Shown piece after piece: positions 1-7,999 of a stretch of 64,000 nucleotides of DNA. Origin of the DNA: Serratia plymuthica NBRC 102599. GTDB lineage: Bacteria > Pseudomonadota > Gammaproteobacteria > Enterobacterales > Enterobacteriaceae. Below the pieces are notes generated by a model. It was not told the origin of the DNA, did not search any database, and saw only the letters and a program-made list of their open reading frames with translations. The translations under genes were made by a program, and so were the position numbers. The first letter of the stretch is position 1; each line of letters starts with the position of its first letter. The stretch covers positions 1-64,000 of the forward strand of contig NZ_BCTU01000010.1 in the NCBI RefSeq assembly GCF_001590925.1. The letters run 5' to 3'.

Positions 1-2
1 CC

Positions 3-824
3 CCCGCCCCGCCACTACCGGCGGGCGAACTGGAGATCGACGTCTTTTACGCCTTCCCGCTTGGGTTGAAAAGTAACGTCTTTATCGACATTCAGCTCAC
101 CGTGCCGGCGGGCGATATTTACCCGCTTGACCAGACGCAAACGCAATTACTGGTTCCTGACAGCAGTCGATTGACCTTCAGGTTCCATAACAGCGCACTG
201 GACAAACAAGCGTTCTTCTACCAAATCCGCGTTAACTACCCGAAGGATGGCGCTTATTGCACCCTGAGCAGTGAAGTGCGGCGCAGTGATAATCGCGCTC
301 TGGTACTGGATTACGCCGCGCTGCCCTGCCATTTCCTGACCATCAACATTGACCCGGGGTTTACCAAGCAAAGCCGGATTAGCGGCCTTTACCACTCTGC
401 CGGCTGGCTGCAGGACCTGGCGTTAACGGCGGCAACGCCCTATTTCAGTTGCCCGATCCTCGGTGACGATACCTATGCCGATGCGACGGCATATTCCTTG
501 TCCGGCAGCGAGGCCGTGCCGCTCCCCATGCCAATAACCCAGGACACCACCATCGGTGCCTACAGTTTCCCGCAGTTTGGTGCACAGCGGGCGCGGATCA
601 CCGCCCATCTGCCCACCGAAATGCTTAAAGCCGTGTTGACCTTTCAGCCGCAAAACGAAACCCGAACGTCGGAGCATACCTTTACCCACCAGCAGGACAG
701 CTTCGAATATCAATGGAATGTCACCTCTATTTTTGCTGCCGGATTTCGTTACAAAACCTCCACGGGCTCATGGTCGCCCTATGTGACCGGCGATCAAACG
801 ATTGATATCAAGGGTGAAAAATAA
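3..824 (+). CDS. Beta-rich paralogue A, 5' end cut by window edge
   Basis: The reading frame is open from the first bases of the window, so this is the C-terminal part (273 residues) of a longer protein. A TTG at 66 could be taken as a start, but coding sequence with similar character continues upstream of it, so I treat the gene as truncated by the window. The visible part is almost all alternating hydrophobic/polar beta-strand sequence rich in Tyr, Phe and Thr, with no membrane segment. Near the end it shows the strand-Phe-Thr-strand pattern that recurs in the following genes. Its TAA overlaps the next ATG by one base (TAATG), indicating translational coupling. Function unknown; family not recognised. 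Confidence 0.75.
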   Translation, partial: PAPPLPAGELEIDVFYAFPLGLKSNVFIDIQLTVPAGDIYPLDQTQTQLLVPDSSRLTFRFHNSALDKQAFFYQIRVNYPKDGAYCTLSSEVRRSDNRALVLDYAALPCHFLTINIDPGFTKQSRISGLYHSAGWLQDLALTAATPYFSCPILGDDTYADATAYSLSGSEAVPLPMPITQDTTIGAYSFPQFGAQRARITAHLPTEMLKAVLTFQPQNETRTSEHTFTHQQDSFEYQWNVTSIFAAGFRYKTSTGSWSPYVTGDQTIDIKGEK

Positions 825-2254
825 TGACTGACTCTTTGAATCCCCAACAGACGTTACAGAATTTTTTCCTGCTCGGCAGAGCCCTGGCGTTTCACGATCA
901 AACCTTGCCATCGGAGTGTTACACCTACGGCAGCTTTACGCCGCAGGTGGTGCTGGACACCCCGGCAGGCAAAGTCAGCGCGCTGCATTTGCTGACCAGC
1001 CCCGGCGGGGGCCTGGCAACCTTTATCGCACCAAACATGCCGGTCGATACAGCGGCGATCGAAGCCTATATCCGCCAGCACTTCATCCCCGCACCGGGGA
1101 AAATCAGCCTGGCGCAAGGCGATATTCGCCAATCGTTATTCCTGCGCTTTGTCCGCCAGCCGGAATCAGACAGCTATAACGTCGAGTTCGAACAGTCAAA
1201 AATGCCGCTGACCCACGCTGAAGCCGGCCTGCTGGACAACGCCATTCGCGGGGCCAAAAACCAGGTTTACCTGGTCACGCACAGTCAGTTCAGCGTCAGC
1301 AGCCGCGCCACCGCCAGCCTGGATACGGACTGGGTCGCGTTTTTAACCCTGGCCTTCAACGAACAGGCGCGCCAACCGGAGGCTATCGCCCTGTTGCTCA
1401 ACCAGCAGATTGACGCCGGCGTGATCACCCTGCTTGAACAGTTTGACAATACCCCCTCGGAACAGACCCGTCAGCAGGTAAGGGATTCGTTGGTGAAAAC
1501 CGCGTCGCAACTGGTCAGCAACACGTTACGCAACATCCATTCGGTGGATGAGATCCCCAACAAGCTCAGCTATGACGTCAGCTACAGCAACAGCGTGCCG
1601 CAACGCTATTTGCTGGCGCAGCAACAAGACATCGCTGCCCTGCTCGGCCAACTGCCCGCCGACAGCATTATCACCTTTACGCCAACGCCGTTGCCGGAAC
1701 CCAGCCGACCGGACAAACCCATTGAGCACCGCCAGTGCCTGGTCAGCCTGGGGTTCAACCCGAACGGTTTCAACATCATGTCTATCGAACTGCGTTGGGC
1801 GGGCCAGCAAACGCCGATGCAGTGGCCCAATTTCCCGCCGGTGACCTTAAAAACCGAAACGACGGTCAGCGACATCACTCTCAAAGTGACGTTTTCCGAC
1901 TACTCCAGCTATGAAAGCCAATTCGGCTGGCAAGACGCGGTCGCGCTCACCCCGCAAGACCTGGGCTTTTACAGCGTGCTGTTTGAAGCCGGGCACCTGA
2001 AGGACGGCTTTAAATCGATTAACGGCACGGCCACTTATGTTCCTGCCGGCCAGGTTAAAAAACAAAACTTCAGCTTCGCGTTTGCCAACCAGCAATGGCA
2101 GGCCAACTGGTGGATCAATGCCCATGCAGCCGGACTAAACGGCCGAATCGATTACCGCTGGCAAGGAAAAACCTCGTCGCTGTTCCCCAAAACCTACGAC
2201 TCTGGCCCGCAGCAGGCCACCGTCAGCCCCGTCAAACTGCAATACAACAAGTGA
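824..2254 (+). CDS. Beta-rich paralogue B, unknown function (476 aa)
   Basis: This is a soluble, signal-less protein of unknown function. Residues about 1-180 form a mixed beta-rich domain. An amphipathic helical stretch follows at about 184-210, then a Ser-rich segment (SYDVSYSNSVPQRY) and C-terminal beta modules from about 300 to the end. The order helix, then a Ser/Thr segment with a basic residue, then beta modules is shared with the products at 2276-4417, 4485-6320 and 6334-7989, so I infer common ancestry despite low visible identity. The start is fixed by the TAATG overlap with the preceding gene. It is probably co-translated and may assemble with its paralogues; that is inference. Confidence 0.8.
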   Translation: MTDSLNPQQTLQNFFLLGRALAFHDQTLPSECYTYGSFTPQVVLDTPAGKVSALHLLTSPGGGLATFIAPNMPVDTAAIEAYIRQHFIPAPGKISLAQGDIRQSLFLRFVRQPESDSYNVEFEQSKMPLTHAEAGLLDNAIRGAKNQVYLVTHSQFSVSSRATASLDTDWVAFLTLAFNEQARQPEAIALLLNQQIDAGVITLLEQFDNTPSEQTRQQVRDSLVKTASQLVSNTLRNIHSVDEIPNKLSYDVSYSNSVPQRYLLAQQQDIAALLGQLPADSIITFTPTPLPEPSRPDKPIEHRQCLVSLGFNPNGFNIMSIELRWAGQQTPMQWPNFPPVTLKTETTVSDITLKVTFSDYSSYESQFGWQDAVALTPQDLGFYSVLFEAGHLKDGFKSINGTATYVPAGQVKKQNFSFAFANQQWQANWWINAHAAGLNGRIDYRWQGKTSSLFPKTYDSGPQQATVSPVKLQYNK

Positions 2255-2275
2255 CATAAACAAGAGGAATTCCCT

Positions 2276-4417
2276 ATGTTAACCACCGCTTTGCAGCAAT
2301 CGGTCAAGATCGCCACGGATAAGTATCTGGGTATTAAGGAATATGCCTTTACCTGTTATGGCGACAGCATTGATAAGAATATTTACTATGTGGTGCCGGA
2401 GATCCCGGTGTTTGTCGCCAGGGATGCCAAAAGCCCCTATTTCATGTTCTACAAGTATCGCAGTGAAGACACCCAGGGCGGCTATGCGCAATTTACCGTC
2501 ATGCTGCCGCAGCCTGATTCGGAGATGAAAGACAAGATCAGCATCGAGTTGCTTGGCGAGCTTAAAAAGCCGCTGCTCGCGAAATCCACCCTGATCGTCA
2601 AGTATGTTCAAGCCGAGCTGGCCTCGGTGGCCGATCCCGAAAATGCGACCAAAAAAGCAGCCATGGATACCGCGTTGCGCAATACCGGTTTAAATGACGA
2701 TCAGGCTGCAAGATTTGTCGCGTTATATGACAGCAACCAAGGCAATGACCAATTCGTGCTTGAATTGACGCCAACAAAAATCAAGCTGGAAGTCCCGAGA
2801 CTCACCTCGGCACAGGCTTCATTGATTCTGGACAGCAACGAGAAATTCTATCGCCAAATCCCTACCACGGTATCGCCATCAGGCCTGGGGGATAACAACA
2901 CCGTTTTCAGCCTTTCACTCACAGGCGAAGGCGCCACCCTGTTCGAACAGGTGTTGAAAGGCACCGATACGAACTCCAGCGTAGGCATTCGCTTCGATTT
3001 CAATCTGGATGCTTCCCTGCCGGCGGCCAAAGTCACCGTCAGCTACGATAGCGAGATCACCAAGTCGGTAACGCAAGATATCAGCTACCACACCTGGTCG
3101 GCCGATGAGAAAAAAATTGAGCGCGAATATATCGAAAAAGGCGCGATCAAGGTCGATGTCCAGACCGGGCTCTCTTACGATGAAATGGGCATGACGCAGG
3201 AACAATACAATAAATGGAAAGAGGGGCTGGCCGCCTGGGGGCAAAAACAGGTAGAGCAGATTTTAAGTAGCCAAACCGGGTTGGACATGAGCCTCGAGTT
3301 GCTTAATGACGCCGACGGCTTTGATAAATTCAAATCCAGCCTCAGCGAAACCAAAAGTTTTACCCGCGTCTATGAGGAAAACTCGGTGGTCTCTTTCTCC
3401 ATCGCCCCTCAGACCCAGTTGCCGTCTATCCAATCCATCGTCGGCGAAGCCAATCTGAAAGATTACTTTAAAGAGTACGATCTCAACGATCCTTTCTATC
3501 AGTACATTCAGCCCGAGTTTTTTGTCACTCAGGACCTGGCGAAATACAACGTGGCCAATATCGTGGTGACCGCCATCTACGACAAAGACAATCAGAGCAC
3601 TCTGCAGTTTTCCCCTGGCGACAGCGAGGCGAAAAAAACCGGCAAATGGTTTATCAAACCCGAGCTGGGCCGTGCATTTAAATATTCCTATACCGTCAAC
3701 TTCACCGGTATGCAGGCTAAGCCCTACCACTCTGGCGAACTTCAAAGCGATCAGGATTTGATTATCTCCATCAACGTGGCCGACTGCGGCATCGTTTATG
3801 CCGACATTGCTACGCTGCTCGATCCTATGGGCTGGAAAGTTTTCAGCCAGGTGGTGATCAAAACGCAATATTCCGATCCGGATAAGGGCGTCAAACTCAA
3901 GACCAACAGCCAGGTAGTCAGTGAGTCGACCCCGCCTCAACCCTTTATTTACCCGATTGGCGTCGATGTGGATAAACCGATTTATTTCTCCACCGATTAC
4001 TATGCCCTGGATGGTGACAGCCTGACCTATATCCCCAGCGGCGTTGAGACCAGCCCGCAGCTACCGGGCTATGGGCTGATCCGTGGCCACCAGATCCTGG
4101 TCGCCAATGCCCTGCCGAAATCGCAGAAGTACACCATTATCTTCAAACCGACCCAGAAAGATATCACGCTGATCACCTATGAAATGGTGGTGTATTACCC
4201 GAAATGGGACTTTACGCAATCCCAATCCCTGGCCCTGACCGAGTTTGACTCCAAGTCCCTCACCCAGTATCTGACCTTCGACCTGATGCAGGCGGATAAA
4301 GAGAATGAGGTGAAGATCCATTACATCTCTACGGTGTATTACGGGGCTGACAATCAGGAAGAAACCGTCGAGAAGGAAGTGAAAGGAACCAGCACCATCG
4401 TGGTGGTGACTTACTGA
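2276..4417 (+). CDS. Beta-rich paralogue C, unknown function (713 aa)
   Basis: This is the largest member of the operon family. The N-terminus (about residues 40-80) has the pattern proline-rich strand, FMFYKYR, GGY, aromatic strand, which parallels SLIKYTGDG and GGYINFEV in the 6334-7989 product. A helical segment lies at about 303-330 (NKWKEGLAAWGQKQVEQIL). It is followed by LSETKSFTR, then NDPFYQYI at about 404; the 6334-7989 product has NDPFFQKI in the matching place. From about 425 on there are several beta modules, each ending in a Tyr-x-hydrophobic-x-Tyr strand. There is no signal peptide or membrane segment. The start follows an AGAGGAA ribosome-binding site. Function unknown. Confidence 0.85.
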   Translation: MLTTALQQSVKIATDKYLGIKEYAFTCYGDSIDKNIYYVVPEIPVFVARDAKSPYFMFYKYRSEDTQGGYAQFTVMLPQPDSEMKDKISIELLGELKKPLLAKSTLIVKYVQAELASVADPENATKKAAMDTALRNTGLNDDQAARFVALYDSNQGNDQFVLELTPTKIKLEVPRLTSAQASLILDSNEKFYRQIPTTVSPSGLGDNNTVFSLSLTGEGATLFEQVLKGTDTNSSVGIRFDFNLDASLPAAKVTVSYDSEITKSVTQDISYHTWSADEKKIEREYIEKGAIKVDVQTGLSYDEMGMTQEQYNKWKEGLAAWGQKQVEQILSSQTGLDMSLELLNDADGFDKFKSSLSETKSFTRVYEENSVVSFSIAPQTQLPSIQSIVGEANLKDYFKEYDLNDPFYQYIQPEFFVTQDLAKYNVANIVVTAIYDKDNQSTLQFSPGDSEAKKTGKWFIKPELGRAFKYSYTVNFTGMQAKPYHSGELQSDQDLIISINVADCGIVYADIATLLDPMGWKVFSQVVIKTQYSDPDKGVKLKTNSQVVSESTPPQPFIYPIGVDVDKPIYFSTDYYALDGDSLTYIPSGVETSPQLPGYGLIRGHQILVANALPKSQKYTIIFKPTQKDITLITYEMVVYYPKWDFTQSQSLALTEFDSKSLTQYLTFDLMQADKENEVKIHYISTVYYGADNQEETVEKEVKGTSTIVVVTY

Positions 4418-4484
4418 TGCGCTGAGACACCCCAGGGCAAAGCTGCTTTGCCCTGATTCACCTTCATAAAATGGAATGGTCGCT

Positions 4485-6320
4485 ATGAACACTCAGGTCG
4501 TAGTGCAGAACATCTGTTTTATCCGAGCCGACCCGGACAGGCCGATTTATTATTATTGCGCGGCCGCACCGGGCATTAGCGTTATTGACGGCAACCAGCC
4601 CGCCGTCCAACTACAGATATTCAGAAACAGCAGTCAACCGGCCACGGTTTACTATGCCATGTTGTCGCTGCAAACCCAGTTGACCAGCAGCCCCGAAGCG
4701 GCACAGGAGGCGGCAGCGGGCAGCCCGGACATCCCGCGCGATGCGGTGTTATTGCCGTTACAAGCCATTGCCTGCAGCGCCACGCTGGACATTCCCGGCT
4801 TTATCGCCGGTCAAACCAGCAAAACCTCATTGAGCGAGCAACAGAACTGCTATCTGCTGGCCAAATTGCCGCCGGACGCCGATATTGCGCTGTTGGCGAG
4901 CCTGATGAACGCGCCGGCCTCCACGCCGATCGCCATCAGCTACAAAATTGACTATCTGCAACAGCTCCCCCCAGCCACCTTTGAGCTGGAAGCCCGCTGG
5001 GACCAGGTTTATCAGTTCCTGCAAGAGTCGGTCGGTTTCAACCTGTTGATTTTTTCCGTCGATATCGAAGAAACCTCGTCGCGGTTAATCAGCGAAAAAG
5101 TGGTCACTGTCAAAGTCAGGGACACGGACCCCGATGGCCACTTCAAGCAGGCCGCGGCCGAACTGACGCAGATCCTGATCAGCGAATTTTTTACCCCGGT
5201 ATTTGCCGAAGTCCCGCAGCAATCCAAGCCAAAGGCCGGGTTTTATCTGCAACGGCTGTCGATTGAGGATATTGACCAACGACGTTTAAGCGGAAAACTG
5301 ACTGAAACCACGGTAGTCAAACGCTCGCTTTATCCGCAGGCCTTGTTTGCCGAACTGGTCGCCGGTACCGACTATCAAGCCGATCGGGTGATCAGCCAAC
5401 ACGATCTGCAGGATGATTTCTTCGCCTACCGGGAAGTCCGGATCAGTCTGCTGTCCGACGAACTGGACGATAACATTCAACTGGTGATGGCGCGTTTTCG
5501 TTATGGGTCGAAAAGCGAGCAATTCACCTTTCGCGAAGGCGATACCAAATCGAAACGATTCAGGTCACCGAGCATTACCGATCCTAAAACCGGCAAAATG
5601 CTGTGGCCCGTCGAGTATGACTTCACCGTCTACCTCAACCAGGCGGTGGGCGGCATAAGATCGGTCAGTTCCGGCGCGCTGCAAACCGAATTGAACGATG
5701 TCTATCTGGATATTGAGTCGCTCTACGGCCGCTATGATTTTGTCATCAAAACCGCCAGCCTGTTTGACTGGCGCTGGTACCAGTCGGTGTTGGTCACCCT
5801 GCGCTGCCGGCACATTGGAATGCCGGCATCCAGCCTGTCGAAAAGCTTTCAGATTAGCCAGACGGCGCAGCAGGACAGCTACCCGGTGATGCTGCCCAAC
5901 CCCGACCAGTACTTATTTGACGTCACCAAGGAGTACAGCAGCGCCGTCAATTCGCCCCATATTTCTGCGGAGCTGAACGAACCGACCAGCCAGGACGTAT
6001 ACCTGTTCTCCAGTTTGTATCACCAGCGAGTATTAACACTGTCTGCCAGTATGGACTGGCAACAGGTGGAGTCGGTGCTGGTGTCTGCCAGCTATGCCTA
6101 TTTGCCCGGCGATGAGACCCCGCCTCTGCAGCAAATTTTTCAGTTTACCGAAATCGATGCCACCTCCCAGCGCTTTAGCGCCGACCAGATCGACCCCGAA
6201 CGGCTCATTGTCAACCTGGAGATCTGGTTCAGTTACCTCCCGGGCCAGGGCGGGGATAAGCCCGAGTACGTCCAAACCGCCACCGATCAAGACGCTATTG
6301 ATATTGCCAACCTCAATTAA
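4485..6320 (+). CDS. Beta-rich paralogue D, unknown function (611 aa)
   Basis: Another member of the family, with an N-terminal beta domain, a helical segment at about 220-236 (FKQAAAELTQILISEFF), then LTETTVVKRS and C-terminal beta modules. Two repeats of the Tyr/Phe strand module are visible, at about 315-390 and 528-590. I chose the ATG at 4485 because GGAA lies 8 bases upstream; an ATG at 4476 would add three residues (MVA). No signal peptide, Cys cluster or catalytic motif is evident. It sits 13 bases before the next gene and about 65 bases after the previous one, the widest gap in the operon. Function unknown. Confidence 0.82.
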   Translation: MNTQVVVQNICFIRADPDRPIYYYCAAAPGISVIDGNQPAVQLQIFRNSSQPATVYYAMLSLQTQLTSSPEAAQEAAAGSPDIPRDAVLLPLQAIACSATLDIPGFIAGQTSKTSLSEQQNCYLLAKLPPDADIALLASLMNAPASTPIAISYKIDYLQQLPPATFELEARWDQVYQFLQESVGFNLLIFSVDIEETSSRLISEKVVTVKVRDTDPDGHFKQAAAELTQILISEFFTPVFAEVPQQSKPKAGFYLQRLSIEDIDQRRLSGKLTETTVVKRSLYPQALFAELVAGTDYQADRVISQHDLQDDFFAYREVRISLLSDELDDNIQLVMARFRYGSKSEQFTFREGDTKSKRFRSPSITDPKTGKMLWPVEYDFTVYLNQAVGGIRSVSSGALQTELNDVYLDIESLYGRYDFVIKTASLFDWRWYQSVLVTLRCRHIGMPASSLSKSFQISQTAQQDSYPVMLPNPDQYLFDVTKEYSSAVNSPHISAELNEPTSQDVYLFSSLYHQRVLTLSASMDWQQVESVLVSASYAYLPGDETPPLQQIFQFTEIDATSQRFSADQIDPERLIVNLEIWFSYLPGQGGDKPEYVQTATDQDAIDIANLN

Positions 6321-6333
6321 TTAAGGAAACGCC

Positions 6334-7989
6334 ATGTTATTACTCAGAGCAAGAACCGCCACCATCAACAACATCACCTTCTTTGCCGATGACTCCGATG
6401 ACAAACAGTTCTGGTATTTGCCCGGTGATATCCATATTGCAGAGAAAGACGGAAAACCGATTTTTTCATTGATTAAATACACCGGCGACGGCAGCGGTCA
6501 GCAAGGGGGTTACATCAACTTCGAGGTGAATACCGCGATCGATGAAGCTCAGCTGGAAAGCGCCTTCAACGAATACCTGCGTAAACTGAAGGTTGATCCC
6601 AAAACCGCCCGTAAGGCCCAGGTGCCGTATGACAAAGGCACGGTCAACTTTTTTGTGCTTGATGTCGGCAGTGCCAACGGCGAGTTGATCAGCGCGCAGT
6701 GCCCCAGCCTGTTTGGCAATAACAGCGCCATCTTCAGCGCCAAACTGACGCCGGAACAGGCCGTCATCCTCGAAGCGGCGTTTAATCAGGCGCAGGCACC
6801 GGCCGCCGTGGCCTATAACCTCAGTTTTACCGGCATCACCCCGGCGTTAAAAGTTGAGGTCGAGGCCAGGTTTGAAAGCCTTTACAAAGAGTTCGATCTT
6901 AAATTTGGCGCCAATATTCCTATCCCGGTGGAAACCCCCGCCAGTTTTTGGTTGGGCTTTGACAGCGTGATCAAGAAGCTGCAACAGGATCAAAAGTTGA
7001 TCATCAAGGTGACCGAGAGCATGCCGAGCGAAGAGGAGGCGAAGGAAAAGGAATGGGCGCTGCAATTCGTTAAAGAGGAGATCCTGAAAAGCTTCTTCAC
7101 CGCGTCGCTCAAACCCAATGACGACAGCAATACCCAGGCAAAATCGGCCAGCGACTCGATTTTGGATTCGCTGATTTCCAGCGGTAAAGACGGCGAAGAA
7201 GGCGGTAAAGGCGGTTTGTTCCCGAGCGCCTCGCTGGAAATAAAACTGGTGAGAATCGAAGAAACCAAGAGCCTGAATTTCAACTACACCTCGTCGAAAG
7301 CGCTCAGTCAATCCGCCGTGCCGCAAAACTTTATCGGCAGCGACATCCTGCGCGCCAAAAAAGAACCGCCTTACTTTATTGAAGTGAACGTTAACGATCC
7401 CTTCTTCCAGAAAATCGATTTTACCGTATTGGGACCGGACGGCTTTGCCGAATACGGCATTAAAGCCGCCACCTTCAAAATCGACTACAACAAACAGGTT
7501 TATACGGCCGAGCCATTTATCAACGATGACGGTAAATGGAGCAAAACCATCTCGCGCAGCAGCGACAGCAATGAACTCTTTGTGATCCACAGCGAGTATG
7601 CCTTCAAGTCTGCCGCCACCTCCGGTTGGGAAGGCAGCAGCAGCTATCAGCCGCAGACGGTATCGGCCTCAACCCTGCTGAACCTGGATCCCGGCTCGGT
7701 GCTGACCTTCAACGAGATAACCATCTTCCTCGATCGGAAATTCTCTTGGGAGAATTACAATCAAGTGATCGTCGAGTTGAATTATCTGGATGACAAGCAA
7801 AGCCGTAAAACCAAGAAGTACCTGTTTACCGAAGATAAAAGTGATGAACAGACCTTCAAATATCGCTGCCTGACGGAAAAACCCTGGAAGGTTGGCTATA
7901 AAATCACGTACTTCCTGGTCGGCGGCGACAGCGTCGTTCGTGACGGCACCGAGAACCCGCCCGCCATCGTTATTCCAGCCGTGGCCTAG
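6334..7989 (+). CDS. Beta-rich paralogue E, unknown function (551 aa)
   Basis: The start follows AAGGAAACGCC. The N-terminal strands (SLIKYTGDG, GGYINFEV) and NDPFFQKI at about 354 match the product at 2276-4417, the clearest evidence that the operon contains true paralogues. A long charged helix at about 225-256 (EKEWALQFVKEEILKSFF) precedes a Gly/Lys/Glu/Ser-rich linker at about 275-300, absent from the other members. The C-terminal module at about 477-535 ends in KITYFLVGGD. No signal peptide or membrane segment was seen. Function unknown; a structural or lectin-like role is only a guess. Confidence 0.85.
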   Translation: MLLLRARTATINNITFFADDSDDKQFWYLPGDIHIAEKDGKPIFSLIKYTGDGSGQQGGYINFEVNTAIDEAQLESAFNEYLRKLKVDPKTARKAQVPYDKGTVNFFVLDVGSANGELISAQCPSLFGNNSAIFSAKLTPEQAVILEAAFNQAQAPAAVAYNLSFTGITPALKVEVEARFESLYKEFDLKFGANIPIPVETPASFWLGFDSVIKKLQQDQKLIIKVTESMPSEEEAKEKEWALQFVKEEILKSFFTASLKPNDDSNTQAKSASDSILDSLISSGKDGEEGGKGGLFPSASLEIKLVRIEETKSLNFNYTSSKALSQSAVPQNFIGSDILRAKKEPPYFIEVNVNDPFFQKIDFTVLGPDGFAEYGIKAATFKIDYNKQVYTAEPFINDDGKWSKTISRSSDSNELFVIHSEYAFKSAATSGWEGSSSYQPQTVSASTLLNLDPGSVLTFNEITIFLDRKFSWENYNQVIVELNYLDDKQSRKTKKYLFTEDKSDEQTFKYRCLTEKPWKVGYKITYFLVGGDSVVRDGTENPPAIVIPAVA

Positions 7990-7999
7990 GTGACTGACG

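Noticed and set aside
66-824. A 252-residue gene starting at TTG 66
   Set aside because: The same frame is open to the window start with matching beta-strand sequence, so the gene is more likely cut by the edge than started here.
6847-7590. A 247-codon minus-strand frame inside paralogue E
   Set aside because: It is antisense to a gene supported by ribosome site, spacing and paralogy, with no recognisable domain.
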